Below the pieces are notes generated by a model that was given only the letters and a program-made list of their open reading frames with translations, had not been told where the DNA came from and made no database searches. A program made the position numbers and the translations under genes. A stretch of 64,000 nucleotides of DNA from Symbiodinium natans (lineage: Eukaryota > Sar > Dinophyceae > Suessiales > Symbiodiniaceae): positions 248,001-312,000 of the forward strand of contig CAJNDS010002486.1 in NCBI GenBank assembly GCA_905221605.1. Direction: 5' to 3'. The number at the start of each line of letters is the position of its first letter. Within the stretch, counting starts at the first letter, position 1. Below, one piece after another: positions 22,095 to 35,700 of this stretch.

Positions 22095-23342
22095 GGCGCC
22101 TTGAACCCCTCGTTGCAGCGCTGCGAGAGGTACGTACACCCTCAACTCGACCCCGAAACCCTGAAGTACGGCTCCCTGCAACCCGGACCTGATAGAAGCC
22201 TTGATGCCTGACGTAATTATTCTTGCAAGGCCATATGCCAGATCCCTGGACGTAGAGTACAAAGCACAGTTCTTCCCCGAGTATGTCAGGTCCTCCGTGC
22301 TCCTGAGTCTTCAGCCGGCAGTGGCTGGCGTTCGTAGCCCGCTGCCCGCTCCACAGCCCTCACACAACAAGGGTGCTGTAGGATTTCGGTCTTTTTTTGG
22401 AGGTTCACGTTCCAGAACATAGAATAGGGTTAGTGGCTGAGGTCGGATGTCCAACCCTAAGCCGACCCTGCCGTGTTTGACCTCGAAGCCGCCCGAAGCC
22501 GCCCGAAGCCTTCATTCAAAGCCTCCGGGCCCCATCTCGAACGCCCGCCACACTGTGAAGCCTGGGGAGATTCCTCCAATCGCAGCGAGTAGGCGACACC
22601 AGATCGCACCCAAGGCATGATACTGACATTCATCTTGCCCGTCAGGGAGTTGAGGAATCTTGCCGCCAACGTCACCGCACCCCCGGGGAGCACAGCGAAA
22701 CTGCTGTGGAGCATGCGAAAAGGGAAGGAGGGAAGGAAGGTTTTTTTTTTTTCTCCATGCGCTGCTTTTATGTTTGCTGCTGTGTTGCGATGGACTTCTT
22801 AGACTCTTCGACGAGGCTCGACCATTTTTTCGGGTTCCTTCGCAAGGCGCTGTCTGCAAGCACAGCCCCGCCTGCTCAGTCAATGACCCACAGCACACCA
22901 ATTCACAGAAAAGTGCTCCCTTTCACGCAGAAGTGTGAAATTTTGAAATGGTTGTGTCTCAGGTTTTTGGGCATGCCAAGAGCGACGCAGGAGCTGATCC
23001 AAAAAGCTCCCGTGCAGCATCGGCTTAAGCGTGTGCAGCTGCGTCGATAACCGGACGCTCTGAACCTTGCTAGACGCCCAAGCCTCCTAACCAAAACCTC
23101 AGAGTCCTAGAATACCAGAGCTCCCTGAACTTTATAGAAACCCAAACCCTCAACCCCAAACCCTAGCTCCCCTGCCCTCCTCCGCCCTGAAGCCCTAGCC
23201 CAAGCGCTCGAGATTCCCTTGAGCCCTTAAGATCCGAAACCCTCAACCACCCCAAGCCCTGAACCCTGAACCCTAAACCCTAAACCCTAAACCCTAACCC
23301 TAAACCCTAAACCGTGAACCCTTAAAAAGAACAAAGTGTCAG
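22095..23342. other. Centrin 3' flank and intergenic stretch
   Basis: No convincing exon. It includes a GGGAAGGAGGGAAGGAAGG purine stretch followed by T13 near 22720-22755. Degenerate CCCTAAA words start at about 23150 and become a tract at 23265-23310. Open frames of 80-130 codons here lack the GC-rich third positions seen in real exons. Confidence 0.4.
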
Positions 23343-26300
23343 CGAGCCATGGCCAAGTGACGAGGAGCCGCCGCAGACCAGGCACTGCCCTGAACCCTGA
23401 ACCTTAAAGCCCTGAACCCTGAGCCCTGAACCCCTAAACCCTAACCCCTTAAATCCTAAAGCCTATATACATATATATATATACATATACATATACATAT
23501 ACATTATACATGATACATTATACATTATACATTATACACATAAAGTATATATATATATATTATATTATATTATATTATATTTAATGTACACATATACCTT
23601 GACATCATCTCCCAGGCCCAGATGTTCGCGTGGCTCTCTGGCATCGAGCAGTGCGTCTGCTCCCATGCCCAGGACAGAGGCAGCCCGGAGCCAAGATGGG
23701 GGGATGGGCATGGGATGGTTTAGGGTTTAGGGTTTAGGGTTTAGGGTTTGGGGTTTAAGGTTTGGGGTTTAGGGTTTGGGGTTTAGAGTTTAGGGTGGTT
23801 TAGGATTTTGCGGCTGAGGGAGACGGATGTGTTGGTTTGGCGGCTTCATAGCGGATCGCTTGGTTGCAGCCAAGCCCGGAGGACGCCTCCGAGAGCCCGC
23901 GTAACTTTCACAACCTGACGGTCCTTTCGGGGCCTTGTTTTGCGGGACCGTCTTGGCCCTTTTTGGCATCACGAGGGCGGCGCTCTCGGTCGTTTCGAGC
24001 ACTTCGCAGCCTCATCTCCCTACAACCGACACTCTAGCCAGCACCACCTGCGGCGAAAGCATGTTTCCTCAGCCCTGCACTCAAAAACACCCTCTAAACA
24101 TAATGACCCAAAAACGACATCTTTCTCAGCTTATGTGTGGACCCCCAGCCCTACACCTTGATCTAAAGCGTGGGTTTTGCTTGGTAGCCTCAGCCATGCC
24201 AACAGAACCCCAAAAAGGGCTCATCCTTCAGCCCTTGAACCCTTAAACCCGAAAACGCCCTTGAACCGCTTGAACCCTGTAAACCCTTAAAACCGCTTGA
24301 GCCCTTGAACCCTTTAAACCCTCAAAAGCCCTTGAGCCCTCAAAAGCCCTTGAACCCTTGATCTCTTAGAAGCCCTTGAACCCTGAACAAGACCAAACCC
24401 CCAAACCCCTAAACCTTACACCCTTAACCCCGTAAACCCAAACCCTAAACCCTAAACAAACCCCCTCCTTCAGCTGTCTGGGACACGAACCTGGAGATCA
24501 ACGACAGCTTCCCAGCGGTACCCGGGTTCAAGGCTGGCACCCGGTTTAGGGTTTAGGGCTAGGGTTCACTGGTTCTTCGCAGTGAAGGAGGGTCTAGGGT
24601 TTAGGGTTTAGGGTTTAGGGTTTAGGGTTTAGGGTTTAGGTCCCCTGGAGAATCCCTTAACGCGTATCTGCGTATCTAGAGGGGCATGTAAGGTGCTTCA
24701 TTCCCGATGAAGAGCCAGTAGGATTCAGAATCAGTATGGTTGTGCATGGCTCCCCTGGTTTGGGCGTTCGGGGTCTTGGTGAGGGATTATTTCTCAGCGG
24801 GCCCAGAGGCGTTGAAGACCCGGCCTAGTAGCCTCGCGAGGCGTACTCGTTTTCAGGGACGAACCTGGATGAACTGGGAATAGGCCAAACTGGGTTTAGG
24901 GTTTCAGGGTGTAGTGTTAAGGGTTCAGGGTTTAGGGTCAAGAAGCTCAAACTAACTTGGGCTGATGTGGGGTTGGGCCAAGCGCCCAAACTTTGCACCA
25001 TTGACCCCGAAACCCCCAAACCCTCAACCTTAAGACCCTACACCCCCAAAACCTGAGGCTCCCTAAACCCTAATGAAACCCTAAACCGCCCCAAACCCTG
25101 AGAATGAAACGCGTGCCCTGCGTGGGCGCTCACTTCAAGTCTGCTGGCGAGCATGTGTGTAGGACAGGTGTGGAGATGACAATGCCTCCGTTGATTGCGG
25201 ATGCGTGGTTTGTGGAGTTTAGGTGTTCGCGCTTCTATACCCAGAGAGCTCAATGCCCCTGAATGGAGGACATGTCCTTTCAGGGCTATGAAGGATTCTT
25301 GTGTAGTTTCAAGGCGTAATCATGCTGAAGCCCCCTTGGTTCCCTGAACCCTAAACCCTAAACCCTAAACCCTAAACCCTAAACCCTAAACCCTAAACCC
25401 TAAACCCTAAACCCTAAACCCTAAACCCTAAACCCTAAACCCTAAACCCTAAACCCTAAACCCTAAACCCTAAACCCTAATTAAGCCCTAAACCCTAAAC
25501 CCTAAACCCTTGCGGGGTCTGTTGCAGGACTCGCTGGTCTTGCAGAGTACGGAGTACCCGGAGACCCTTCCTCGCAGGGAGCTCCCAGACAATGGAGTGG
25601 TTGCTAGTTTTTGGGGGTTTAGGCTTAGTGCTTAGGGTCTGGCTTTGGGGGTGTCGGATTCAGGATTTGGGGGGTCAGGGAGGCTTGGTTTGGGGGTTCG
25701 AACTTACAGCCACAGCTGCTTGTGCAAGAAGCCCACCAAGCACAACAAGCATGTTTGAACCTGGACTGGCTGGTCTTGACCCTTACCCCAACCACTAGAG
25801 CTCACCATGGCGCCTTAAATCCTAGACCCTAACCCCTAGACCCTGAACCCCAAATCCTAAACCCTAAACCCCAAACCCCAAGTTCTAAACCCTAAACCCC
25901 AAGCCCTAAACCCTAAACCCTAAACCCTAAACCCTAAACCCTAAACCCTAAACCCTAAACCCTAAACCCTAAACCCTAAACCCTAAACCCTAAACATTTC
26001 TGGAAAGGGCTACGTGGAAAGCTGCCGCCCGGCCCGCGGCTGCGGTCCGCTGGGGCCTTGGCGTGTGGATTTGGTGTGTGGGTTTCAGGGTCATGGTCGG
26101 GAAGTAGGGTTTAGGGTTTAGGGTTTAGGGGTTAGGGGTTAGGGTTTAGGGTGTAGGGTTTAGGGTGTAGGGTTTAGGGTTTAGGGTCTAGGGTTACGGC
26201 TTACAGTAGCGAGTCGGGCCCGCTAACTAGAGGTACCTAGCGCCTGAATTCCAAGCGAAGAGCGAGCAGGGGATTGTCCTGGTGGGTGGGGGGTCCTTTG

Positions 26301-26547
26301 GAAAGGAGTCCTGCAATGAGAGGTGCCTCTGCTGAATATGGGCGCCTGGGCTAGGCCTTCGATTGGCTCAATCCTTTCTGGCATCCATTCTGATTTCACC
26401 AAATCTACACGAAGCAGGACGTCCTTCCATCAAGGAACCCTGAACCCCAAAACCCTAACCCTGAACCCTAAACCTTACCAACGAGCAGGTTCTCTTTAAG
26501 TTCCTAAGAAGCCTTCAGAGCCCACCGGCAAAAGCCCCGCGCGCAAG
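23343..26547 (+). CDS. Unrecognised protein, chain of candidate exons
   Basis: Plus-strand exons: about 23343-23381 (EPWPSDEEPPQT), about 23610-23650 (AQMFAWLSGIEQC), 23870-23900 (PSPEDASESP, GT donor), 24474-24532 (VWDTNLEINDSFPAVPGFK, GC donor), from 25528 (DSLVLQSTEYPETLP), about 25711-25752 (HSCLCKKPTKHNKH), 26008-26044 (GYVESCRPARGC, GT donor) and 26519-26547 (PTGKSPARK, GT donor). Phases agree for 23870 to 24474 to 25528 and for 26008 to 26519, which supports the reading. Each of 24474 and 26008 has a CCCTAAA tract upstream and TTTAGGG downstream. No family is recognised; the several Cys residues and Pro/Ser content are the only hints. It might be the 5' part of the PH gene at 29773. 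Confidence 0.45.
23466..23585. repeat. TA / ATAC / TATTA microsatellite
   Basis: Compound AT-rich array (ATATAC, ATTATAC, TATTA units) inside an inferred intron. Confidence 0.9.
25340..25512. repeat. Long CCCTAAA tract
   Basis: About 23 nearly perfect units, ending 15 bp before the exon at 25528. One of the longest homogeneous heptamer arrays in the window. Confidence 0.95.
25855..26200. repeat. CCCTAAA tract, exon, TTTAGGG tract
   Basis: CCCTAAA units (25855-25995) precede the exon at 26008-26044. TTTAGGG units with GTGTAGGG and TTAGGGG variants (26107-26190) follow it. Confidence 0.95.
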
Positions 26548-26799
26548 GTGCCCACCTTCCGAGCCTCTGAGTCCGAGACGATGCATGGCGAGCCGACGCT
26601 CGGCGGCTTTTGTTGGAGCCCGTTCTGACCGAAGCAAATGCGGGTTACGATAATAAGGGTACCCTACAAAAGGCCCCCAGATAGTAGGATAGGTACCCCA
26701 GATATCGTAAGCCCACAAAGAAAGACATGGGGTTTCCGAAAGTAGGCTGGGGCGCCCTGTTGGGGGTCCCGACAAGTTTAAGAGCGGCAAGGTTGTGTG

Positions 26800-26912
26800 G
26801 GCGCGCCGCATCGCTTTTTGGACGTTTGGGCTCACCAAATTACTGTCATCGCTTTTGGACGTTTGGGCTCGCGAACTGCCAAACTGTGCTGGCTTTTGGA
26901 CTTCTGGGCGCA
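26800..26912. repeat. Roughly 45-bp direct repeat, three copies
   Basis: GCTTTTGGACGTTTGGGCTC recurs (one copy with an extra T, the last reading GACTTCTGGGC) near 26812, 26850 and 26892, separated by diverged spacers. Confidence 0.7.
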
Positions 26913-26989
26913 TATGGTCTCTTACTGCCGGCATAAGTTTTTGTTTTCGGAGCAAGTTATTGACATTGTTTTGAACGTTATACAGATAT

Positions 26990-27140
26990 ATATCTCTCTC
27001 TATATTTATGTATCTATAAATAAATGAAAAATAATTAATTAGATAAATAGATAAATAGATAAACACATAGATAGATGAATAAATAAGCAAATAGAAAGTA
27101 AATAAATAGAAAAAAAATATATATATATATGTATATATTG
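26990..27140. repeat. AT-rich (TA, ATAA, ATAG) microsatellite block
   Basis: TATATCTCTC, AATAAATG, AGATAAAT and TATATA arrays. No coding content. It is the core of an otherwise empty stretch from about 26548 to 27570. Confidence 0.85.
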
Positions 27141-27570
27141 TTGAGGGGGTTGAATTCCACTCGGTAGGGCTTTCAGATTCTTGTGTTTTGGTGGCGGTGG
27201 TGGGAGGGGGGTTGTTAGTTTGTTTTCTGAGGGTTTCGGAGGTTCAGGAGTTCTGGGTTTGACTGCTTGAGGTTCAGCGGCCTAGAGTTTAGAATTCCGG
27301 AGTGTCGGGCTTTTCAGACTCAGAGGCTTAGGGGTTTGCAAAGGGTGGCAGGGCTTGCGGGGGAGCTTCCGTGAACAAGTGTAAACAACCCATCCCTTAT
27401 CCCTGAAGCCTTGAGCCCCAAACCCTCACTCCCACCACCCGAAGCGCCAAACGCAAGAAACACTCTAAAGCCCCAGATCCTACATCTCCAAGCCCTCCAG
27501 AGAACAAGGCCCCGTAATGCTTTTTAAGCGGAAGTTGGTGGGTATCGGAGTCTCTGGATGTCCGTGTAGT

Positions 27571-29772
27571 TGCAGGCTGCTGCTTGGCACGCTGATGCAT
27601 ATCAAGCTGGAGGTCGGGCGTAGTGGTGCTCGTGGTTAAGGGGTTGGGGGGGCTCAAACCCTAAACCCTAAACCCTAAACCCTAAACCCCAAACCCGAAA
27701 CCCTAAACCCTAAACCCTAAACCCTAAACCCTAAACCCTAAACCCTAAAGGTTTTGGGTGTATCTTCGGGGGGCTTTTGGGACCCTAAACCCTAAGCCTT
27801 AAACTCCTAAACCCCAAGCCCGAAACCGTATAAGCCCAGCTAAGCCCTCGAACTCTTGTTTTCGCGGTCGCACGATGTTTGGTCTCCTCGCGACCTGTCT
27901 GTGTTTGGGGGAAATTGCAGGCATGCCCAAACCCAGAGAAGGGGGATCGCATGCGTTGATGACGCTTGGAACAACAATCTTGGCTACATTCTTCCCACCG
28001 AAAATGGGGAAGATTTTCCATGTTCAGTAGCATGCTTTCGCCATGTTCGAAGAGCTTGGCGTGTGAGGAATCCGTTCAGCAGATGACGGTCACGCTCTAT
28101 GCTTGGGACTCGGACACTCTGAAGCCACGCAAGGACAACCATATGTTACACATACGTCACATGGTGAATCTTCTCACGATGGTTGTATGGTCACTTCTCT
28201 AAAAATACGGTCTCCTGTGGGGTTACTTCAGAAGGCGGCCCCGAACAGTCAGGGTAGCCAACAAGGGACCATAATTTAGAGAACTCACTATACAAATAAA
28301 TACCTAGATAAATAGGAAAGAAAGAAAGATAAATAGGTAGGTAGGTAGGTATATATATATACACACGTGCAGTTGTCAGGGTGCCCTTTTCTTTTGGCCT
28401 CAGACTCCGCCCTCTCTCTCGGGTTTAGGTTTGGGATTCAGGGTTCAGGAGAAATCCCCCCCCCCCCTGCCTGGCCTCCTTTTACCTTAAACCCTAAATC
28501 TCAGCAACCCTGGAGGTCATTTCCAGCCGCCTGACCTGAGTGCCGAGTTTGTGAGGTTATAGGGCGTAGCGCAACCCGAGGGCTCTACGCTTTTCGGGGT
28601 TTATGGTTGGGGCAGCTCGGGGGCTTGCATGTCTTCTGAGGCCAACGGCTTTTCAATGTCGCCGATGGCCGGAGGACGCTGCCGTCAGGGTTCAGGAATA
28701 AACTCTAAACCCTCAACCCTAAACCCGTAGGTTTTGGACTGGCGTTCCTCATGTTGCGTGTAAGGAGGCCCCTTACTTGGGTACTTAGCCGTTTCAGGTA
28801 GAAACCGGGAGCTACAGCCCCAAGAGCCCTAAGCCCCAAACCCTAAACAAAAAGCCCAGACCCATAAACTCTAAACCTTAAACAGTGCAACCCTCGACTC
28901 GCAGGAAGTGATACGAAGCGAGTGAACCGGGCCTGGTCACCCTTTTCCCTTGTGGAGAAGTGCCAGGCGTCCTGCGCGCATGCCACATTGTGGTCTCAAC
29001 TGTTTGTTGGGGCCTGGTTTTACTTTTAGCGTTTCGGGTTTAGGGTTCACCCTGAGCGCGAGACCCTGTGGGGTTGAGTGTTGTTTAAGGTTGCGCGACT
29101 GATCCGGAGCGATGGGGGCACTTCTTATGCCTCTGTTATGGTCTATTCGTGTGGGCTTTGCAGGGAACCCTTTGCAGGGAACCCCCCCCCCCCCCCCCCC
29201 CAGTAGAATGCTCTGAGTCACTGCAAACCGGCGGCTGCACGCTACATGCTTAACAGGGGCGAGGCAGCTTTCGGGAGCCTCTGGAGTCCCTTTTGTAAGA
29301 GCCCGTGAAGAGCTGCAGGTCAAAACCTTGCAGCACTCTGCCTACTGGGCGGTATTCAAGCTCACAGCGGGGAGCCCAGAAGAAGTGATTCAAATTGTGG
29401 GGCCTCTCGTGGACTCAATATACACAGGTTCCCAGGTACTGTACCCACAAGAACGGACACGTTCGGGAACTTCACCAGATGGTCTTGAAAATGTTTGGGG
29501 CACCTTTTCAGACGTCCACGGCGGCACGGGCGATGCCTTTCGGCCTTTTGATAGATATTCAATAAGTTCTATGATGGATGGAGTGTTGCCAAAGCAGGTT
29601 TAGGGTTCAGGGCCTGATGCGGGGTGTCGGTAGGGTAAGGAGCTACCAGAGGAAGGGTTCCTCACCAGTTCAGGTGAGCCTGGGTTGCATGCAACATGTA
29701 ACCCCAAACCCCAAAACCCAAACCCAAAACCCCAAACCCAAAACCCCAAACCCCAAACCCTAAACCCTTGAG
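27571..29772. other. Stretch with weak exon candidates and a CCCTAAA tract
   Basis: Candidate plus exons: about 27579-27616 (LLLGTLMHIKLE, after GTTGCAG), about 28915-28990 (VNRAWSPFSLVEKC) and about 29550-29598 (FYDGWSVAKA before GTTTAGGG). One of these may supply the missing first strands of the PH gene. A CCCTAAA tract lies at 27657-27750, a 20-nt C run at 29182-29201 and CCCCAAA-type repeats at 29700-29766. Confidence 0.35.
28184..28294. mobile_element. MITE-like family B, copy 1
   Basis: About 110 bp with terminal inverted repeats of about 30 bp: left TATGGTCACTTCTCTAAAAA, and right AAGGGACCATAATTTAGAG followed by AACTCACTATA. The centre carries AAGGCGGCCCC, shared with the copy at 41370-41492. 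Confidence 0.75.
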
Positions 29773-32700
29773 GTCTTCCGTTCGGGAGGGCACGACCTCT
29801 GCCTCTACTTCGCCTGCACGGGAGGCAATGCCTACAAGGACCATCCGCAGCCCTGCCTCAGTGGTTTCGACTGTCGTAGATTCCGGGTCCCAAGAGAGGC
29901 GAACAAGGCCAGCCACATGAAACTTAAGCCTCAGGCCCGAAAAATCCTGAATCTTACCGACTCTCCTGAATCTTGCCCCCCCCCGCCCCCCCCCCACCCC
30001 CGAGCCTCAAAGCCCCAAAGTCCTGTCTGGCGCCACGCCTTTTTTTGCGCGCAGGAGCGCGACCGGTGGGTGGAGAAGATCGGTTCGCTTTGCGGTGAGG
30101 TGGGGGAGAGATGAGCCTGAAACAGCTTTGAAGATGGTGTAACCTCCACCGAAAGGCTGGAACACCCGTCACGAATTCATGCAAGCCCTGAGGCCTTACT
30201 TTCCTGGGTCTTACCTTCAGTCACACGGCTAAAGATGTGGACACAACCCGAGAATTTGGACATGCCTTGAAGCAAGGGAAGCCAAGCATGTTCATTTAAA
30301 AAGTCAGGCAATTCAGCGTTCATTGCTTTTCTTAAACGTTGCGTGTCAGTATCATGTACTTAGTTTTCGTGACGTCTAAGTTTAAGCCGTAATGCTACAT
30401 AGCATGAGCACTAAGAGCATTTAGTACCAACTTCGGTGTTCCATTCCAATTTCACTCTTGTCCCCTTCGTTCTTGGAAAAGCACAGAATGAACTCATTGT
30501 GAAACAAAAGACGTCGAAGATTTCCTCATTCCCTCCTCCCACCAAGCTGCAATCTTTAAACTCCCTAAATTCCCTATATAAATTCCCTAAACTCCCTATA
30601 TAAATTCCCTAAACTCCCTAAACTCCTTAAACCCCGAATCCTAAACCCCCAGAGCTCGGAACCCCTGCGCCCGAAACCTCAAACCCCTTGAGGCCTAAGC
30701 GTTTCGGACCCCAAGCCCCTTGAGCCCTGGAGATCTTTGGTGGGCTTGCTTGGGTCCCGAGATGCCCATGGCTCACGACACAGTCGGGAACCCTGAACCC
30801 TGAACAACCCTAAACCCTAAACCCTAAACCCTAAACCCTAAACCCTAAACCCTAAACCCTAAACCCTAAACCCTAAACCCCTTGGGCAGCAGAGTGCCTG
30901 GAGGTGACCCGATCCCTCTTCCCACCGGCAGCCGAGATCAAGGCGCTCTCGTCGGGTTCGGCCGGGATAGGGCTGGTAGGGTTTTTGGTTGGGGTGTTCG
31001 CCCCTTATCCTAGCAGTCCTTAAGTGGGGCTATGGTACCTCTTGCTGTAATCCCGATTAAGGATGTTTAGTGTAAGGAGGAACATCCAAAAATTAAGGGT
31101 TTTATGAGCCTTGGCCTGCCGTGCGGCTTTGGCCTCGAAGCACCGAACGCTAAACACTAAGCCCTAGACCCTGGACCCTAGACCCTAAACCCTGAGCCTA
31201 AAACCCTGAGCCTAAACGTACACCCCTTAAGCCCCAAGGCCTAAACCCAAAGCCCTTAGGCAACTGAAGCCCTCAACCTCTAAACCCTCTCTACACCCTT
31301 AGGTCTTGGCCTGTCGAAGTTTTCTGTGGCCTTGGCGTGTCGGGTTTAGGGTGTAGGGTTTCGGGTTTCGGGTGTAGGGTTTGGGGCCAAGGAGGGGGTT
31401 GAGGTGTTTGAGGGGGTTTATTGGCTTCAGGGTCTTGGGGGTTCGGGGTGTCGAGCTTAGGGTTTGGGGGCTTTCGGGCCCCTGCGTTCTTCTGGCAGGT
31501 CCAACCCCTGCCGGGCATCGAATCAACCTCCACCCGGATATTGGTCGGGGTCTCAGGGCTTTGGGGCCTTAAAGGGCCTTGGGCCTTGGAGAGTTTACAG
31601 GTTCATGGTTCAGGGTAACGGGCACCGTCCCTTGTGAGCAGGTTCTTAATTCGGGTTGCAAGGCTCAGATTCGGATGCTCTTCGTTCCAAGTCCAAAAAT
31701 CCCCACTGAGTTTGTTTTAGGGCACCGCCGTGGCCTCTCCCTTCACCCGAATCCCTACAAGCCCGTAGGCCCCCAAGACCCTGCCCCGCGCAGGCCGGCT
31801 TTCTCCTCCAAGGGTGCAACATGGACACCTGCCAGCTCGTCTACGCCGAGCTCCACGCGTGCGCACGCAGGATGCTGCCATGGTCTTGGCTGCGGCGGAT
31901 GGGCTGCTGGGGGACCCTAGACCCTCAACCCTAAACCCTAATCCCTAACCCCTAAACCCTAAACCCTAAACCCAAAACTCTACCACGGCTCCAGGTACGT
32001 TGCAGGAGAGGCGAAGTTAACTCTCTATCGGGACGAGTGGTGCGACCGAGAGGTGCGCGGGTCTTGTAGTGGGCGGGAAGCTTGAAACCTTAGATCTCGA
32101 ACTCCTAAACCCTAAGCCCCCCCAAGAAACTCGGAAGTTTATGGTGTTAAGTGGCATCCGTCCATGAAGCTTGTGTGCTGCTGGCAGGCCCAACCCAACA
32201 CGCAAATCCCCCCTTCCAGCATGCCGCAGTTGTCGACGATCATTCTTTCCAATGCGTCCACTGCCGCGGGCCTGGCTCCTCTCCGTGCAGTGACAAGGGG
32301 AGGCTTGCATGATCCCGGACTACACCTCTGAAGGATTGCTGGGCCAACCCCCCTCACCCCCGAAGTAAAGGCGAAGAACGGGACTAGAAGACTTGTCACC
32401 GAGACCTCAGTCATGGTCCCTCGGCCCTCAGAGCCTTAAGCCTCCACTCCACCAAGGTCAGCACGCGGTCCGGCGTCCACTGCAATGTCTTCGGTATCGA
32501 CCAGCCCCGCTGAACGCAATCAGAGTTTGGAGGGTTTAGAGGTCCGAGGGTTTAGGGGCGCCCTTTGGGCTGGGGATTCTGGCTTCAGGCCTAAACCCTA
32601 AACCTTGCCTAGAGTCTTCAACTCTTCAAAATCACACCACCAAAGCCTTCAACCCCCTAAACCATGGGCTACCCTCAGCCCTAAAATCAAGGTCCCTTGA

Positions 32701-35700
32701 ACCCTAAACCCTGAACCCTAAACGCTATTCATATCAACCGCAGCATCGCCTGTGCCCAGTCACCGCTTCTGTGCCCGCGATGCCGACGAGAAGGAGCTCT
32801 GGCTCCGGGCCGTCAGCAACGTCAAGGAGCGGCCCCCCGGGACCGGTTTAGGGTTCAGGGTTCAGGGTTTAGGGTTTAGGGTTGAGGGTTGAGGGTCGAG
32901 GGTGTAGTGTTAGGGGCCGTCTCCAATAGCTCAAAATTCAGGAAGCCTCTTCTATTCATGCCGGATCCTTGTTGCATTGTAAGGAAGATCCTTGAACTCA
33001 GGCGTAGAGGAGGGTGCAGATGGAATCCGGTCGCCTGCTAGAACACCATCTCTCAAGATCCCTCTTTAAGATTGTTGAAGGCCCTGGACCCTAAGCATCA
33101 ATTGAAGGCGCTAAGCCCTGAGCATCTGCTTGAAGCCCTAACAGGTGAAGCTGATGTTCGAGGCGCCGGATCCGACGCCTGAGGCAGAGAGGGTTCGGGG
33201 CGTTGTGGGTGGAACAAGGCCCAAGAGCATGGGGCCTGAGGGTCTTTAGGGTTTAGGCTTCCGGGTTCAGTGCTGGGCCAGGAGCTGTGGATCTTCCGCC
33301 ACTCCGTCCAAGAGCGGATAGCGCTGCTGGACGGCTTGAACCTCAGGGGCGCGCCGGGCTTCCCTGAGCCCTAAACCCCTAAACCCCAAACCCGAAACCC
33401 TAAACCAAACTCCAGGTACGGGGTGCCCGTAAGAGTTGGGTTAAGTATTTTCACCTCCGGCTTGCCAACCCCTGTGCCTTGAAACCCCTCAACCCTACCC
33501 CGCTGACCCAACTCCCAAACCCTTAGCCCGCAACCCGAGGCTCGAAACCCTCAACTCCAGCCCCTAAAGCCCCTGAACCGTAAATCCTATACCCCCCCCC
33601 CGACTCCCCAACCAACCCCAACCCTCTAAACCCTAACTCCTAAACAAGATCCCCGTGCAAACAAAGACACATTGATTCAAATACGCATTCTTAGTTTTCG
33701 CGTGCAATTGGGCACTCCAGGGAGTCTCTGGGGTTGGGCACTCCAGGAGTCTCTGGGGTTGGGCACAGGAGAAGTTGAGTTCAAAATCTAACGACCCCAC
33801 ACCGAAGGTGGGAAAAAGTTCACAACCCCAAGAAGCTAAAAACCACCCTACCCCTCGACCCACCCAAAACCCAAACCCTAGACCCTAAACCCCTAAACCC
33901 CTAAACCCCTAAACCCCTAAACCCCTAAACCCCTAAACCCCTAAACCCCTAAACCCCTAAACCCCTAAAACCCCTACCCCTAAACCCGTAAACCCCTAAA
34001 CCCCTGAACCCCTAAACCCCTAAATCCTACAAACCCTAAACCCCTGAACCCCTAAACCCCTCAACTCCTAAACCCCTAAACCCCTAACCCCTAAATCCGA
34101 CAAACCCTAAAACCCTAACCCCCTGAACCCCTAAACCCCTAAACACCGAAATCCTACAAACCCTAAACCCCTAAACCCCTAAACCCCTGAACCCCTAAAC
34201 CCTTAAAACCCACACAGTCCCTGCGCCCAAGGCACCCGCGCCACTCAGACCACCGAGGCTCTCCTCTTGGAGGCCCCGGGGGGTTCTCTTTCTGGGCTTC
34301 TTCGGGTTTAGGGTTTAGGGTTTAGGGTTTGGGGTTTAGGGTTTAGGGTTTGGGGTTTGGGGTTTAGGGTTTAGGGTTTGGGGCTGATCCGAAACCGCAG
34401 CCCTGAACTTCCCCTCAACAAATCCTCAACCCCCAAGTGCGACTTTTCTATCCCCTAGACCCTTAAGCTCCTAAACCCTAAAACCCTGAACGCCCTGAAA
34501 CCCTACAACCCAAAAACCCTAAACCATAAAACCCTAAAACCCTAAAACGATAAAACCCTAGAGCCCTAACACCCTAAAACCCTAAAACCCCATAAGCCGA
34601 TAAGCCCGAATCCCAAGCTGGGGCCGGAGGTCACGAACCGGCCGCCAGTGAGCCCCAATGGCGACTCGGTGGACCCAGATCCCATTGAGGCCGACGGTTC
34701 GCATTTAGGGGTTCAGGGGGTTTAGGGTTTAGGGTTTTAGGGTTTAGGAGTTTAGGGTTTAGGGTTCAATTTTGGGGGGTTCAGGTTTAGGGGTTTGGGG
34801 GTTTGGGGGTTTAGGCCTCCGGGGACCAGGGAGCAAGGCCTTTCAGCGGGCCTAGGGCTTGAGGGTGTTTGTGGAAATGAGGGTTCAGGAGCATTGAGGC
34901 TCATGAATGGCCAGGAAAGGCCCGAGCCAAAGCTTAAACCCTAAACCCTGTTAACCCTTAACCCCGAGCCTTAAACCCTAAACCCTAAACCCTAAACCCT
35001 AAACCCTACACCCTAAACCCTTAACCCTGAACCCTGAACCCTAAACCCTAAACCCTAAACCAGCCTTGAACCCACCCTCTGGAATGTACCTGAAAGCTGG
35101 GGCTTATCGGATATTCCTTCATGAGGGGCTCTCTGAGCCCTCTGAGGCCCTCCAAAAAAGAAGCCCGAAACCCACCAATGTGTTTTTTTTGGCACGAATC
35201 CGTTTTTCAGAAATGGTCCACCACTCTACACCCCAAATGCCCACAAGCACTGCACAGCAAGAAGCCCTAAACCCCGAAACCCTAACCCCAAAACACCGAG
35301 AGCCCTACCACGGTTCGCAAGCCCGGAGGATCCGCACCCCGAGGGTCCGACTCCGAAAGCGGAGGCGTTTCGGCAAGGCGGAACCCTTCGTGGAACTTAA
35401 GGTTCGGAGTTTCAGGGTTTCGGGTCTAGGAGTGTCGATAAGGATGGAAGATCTGGATATCCCCCGGCAAAGACATTTTTCACGCTTCTTCGGTCTGTTT
35501 AAAGGTGACAGAGAAGCTTCAGGTCGGGCAGAAGAATTCTGATGATCTTGGGTTTCTTGTTTTGTGGGGAAGCTTTGGGGCTCAGATTTTCATTTGGGAA
35601 TTATGGGGGGTTGTCACTTGAGGGTTGTAAATATTCTTTTTGTTTTTGTATTTATTTGTGTCTTTGTTTATGTGTTGGGTGGGTGGGGGTCGCTTGGCAT

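Noticed and set aside
22706-23050. 114-codon open frame downstream of centrin
   Set aside because: Phe/Cys-rich start derived from a T run, no G/C third-position bias, no domain.
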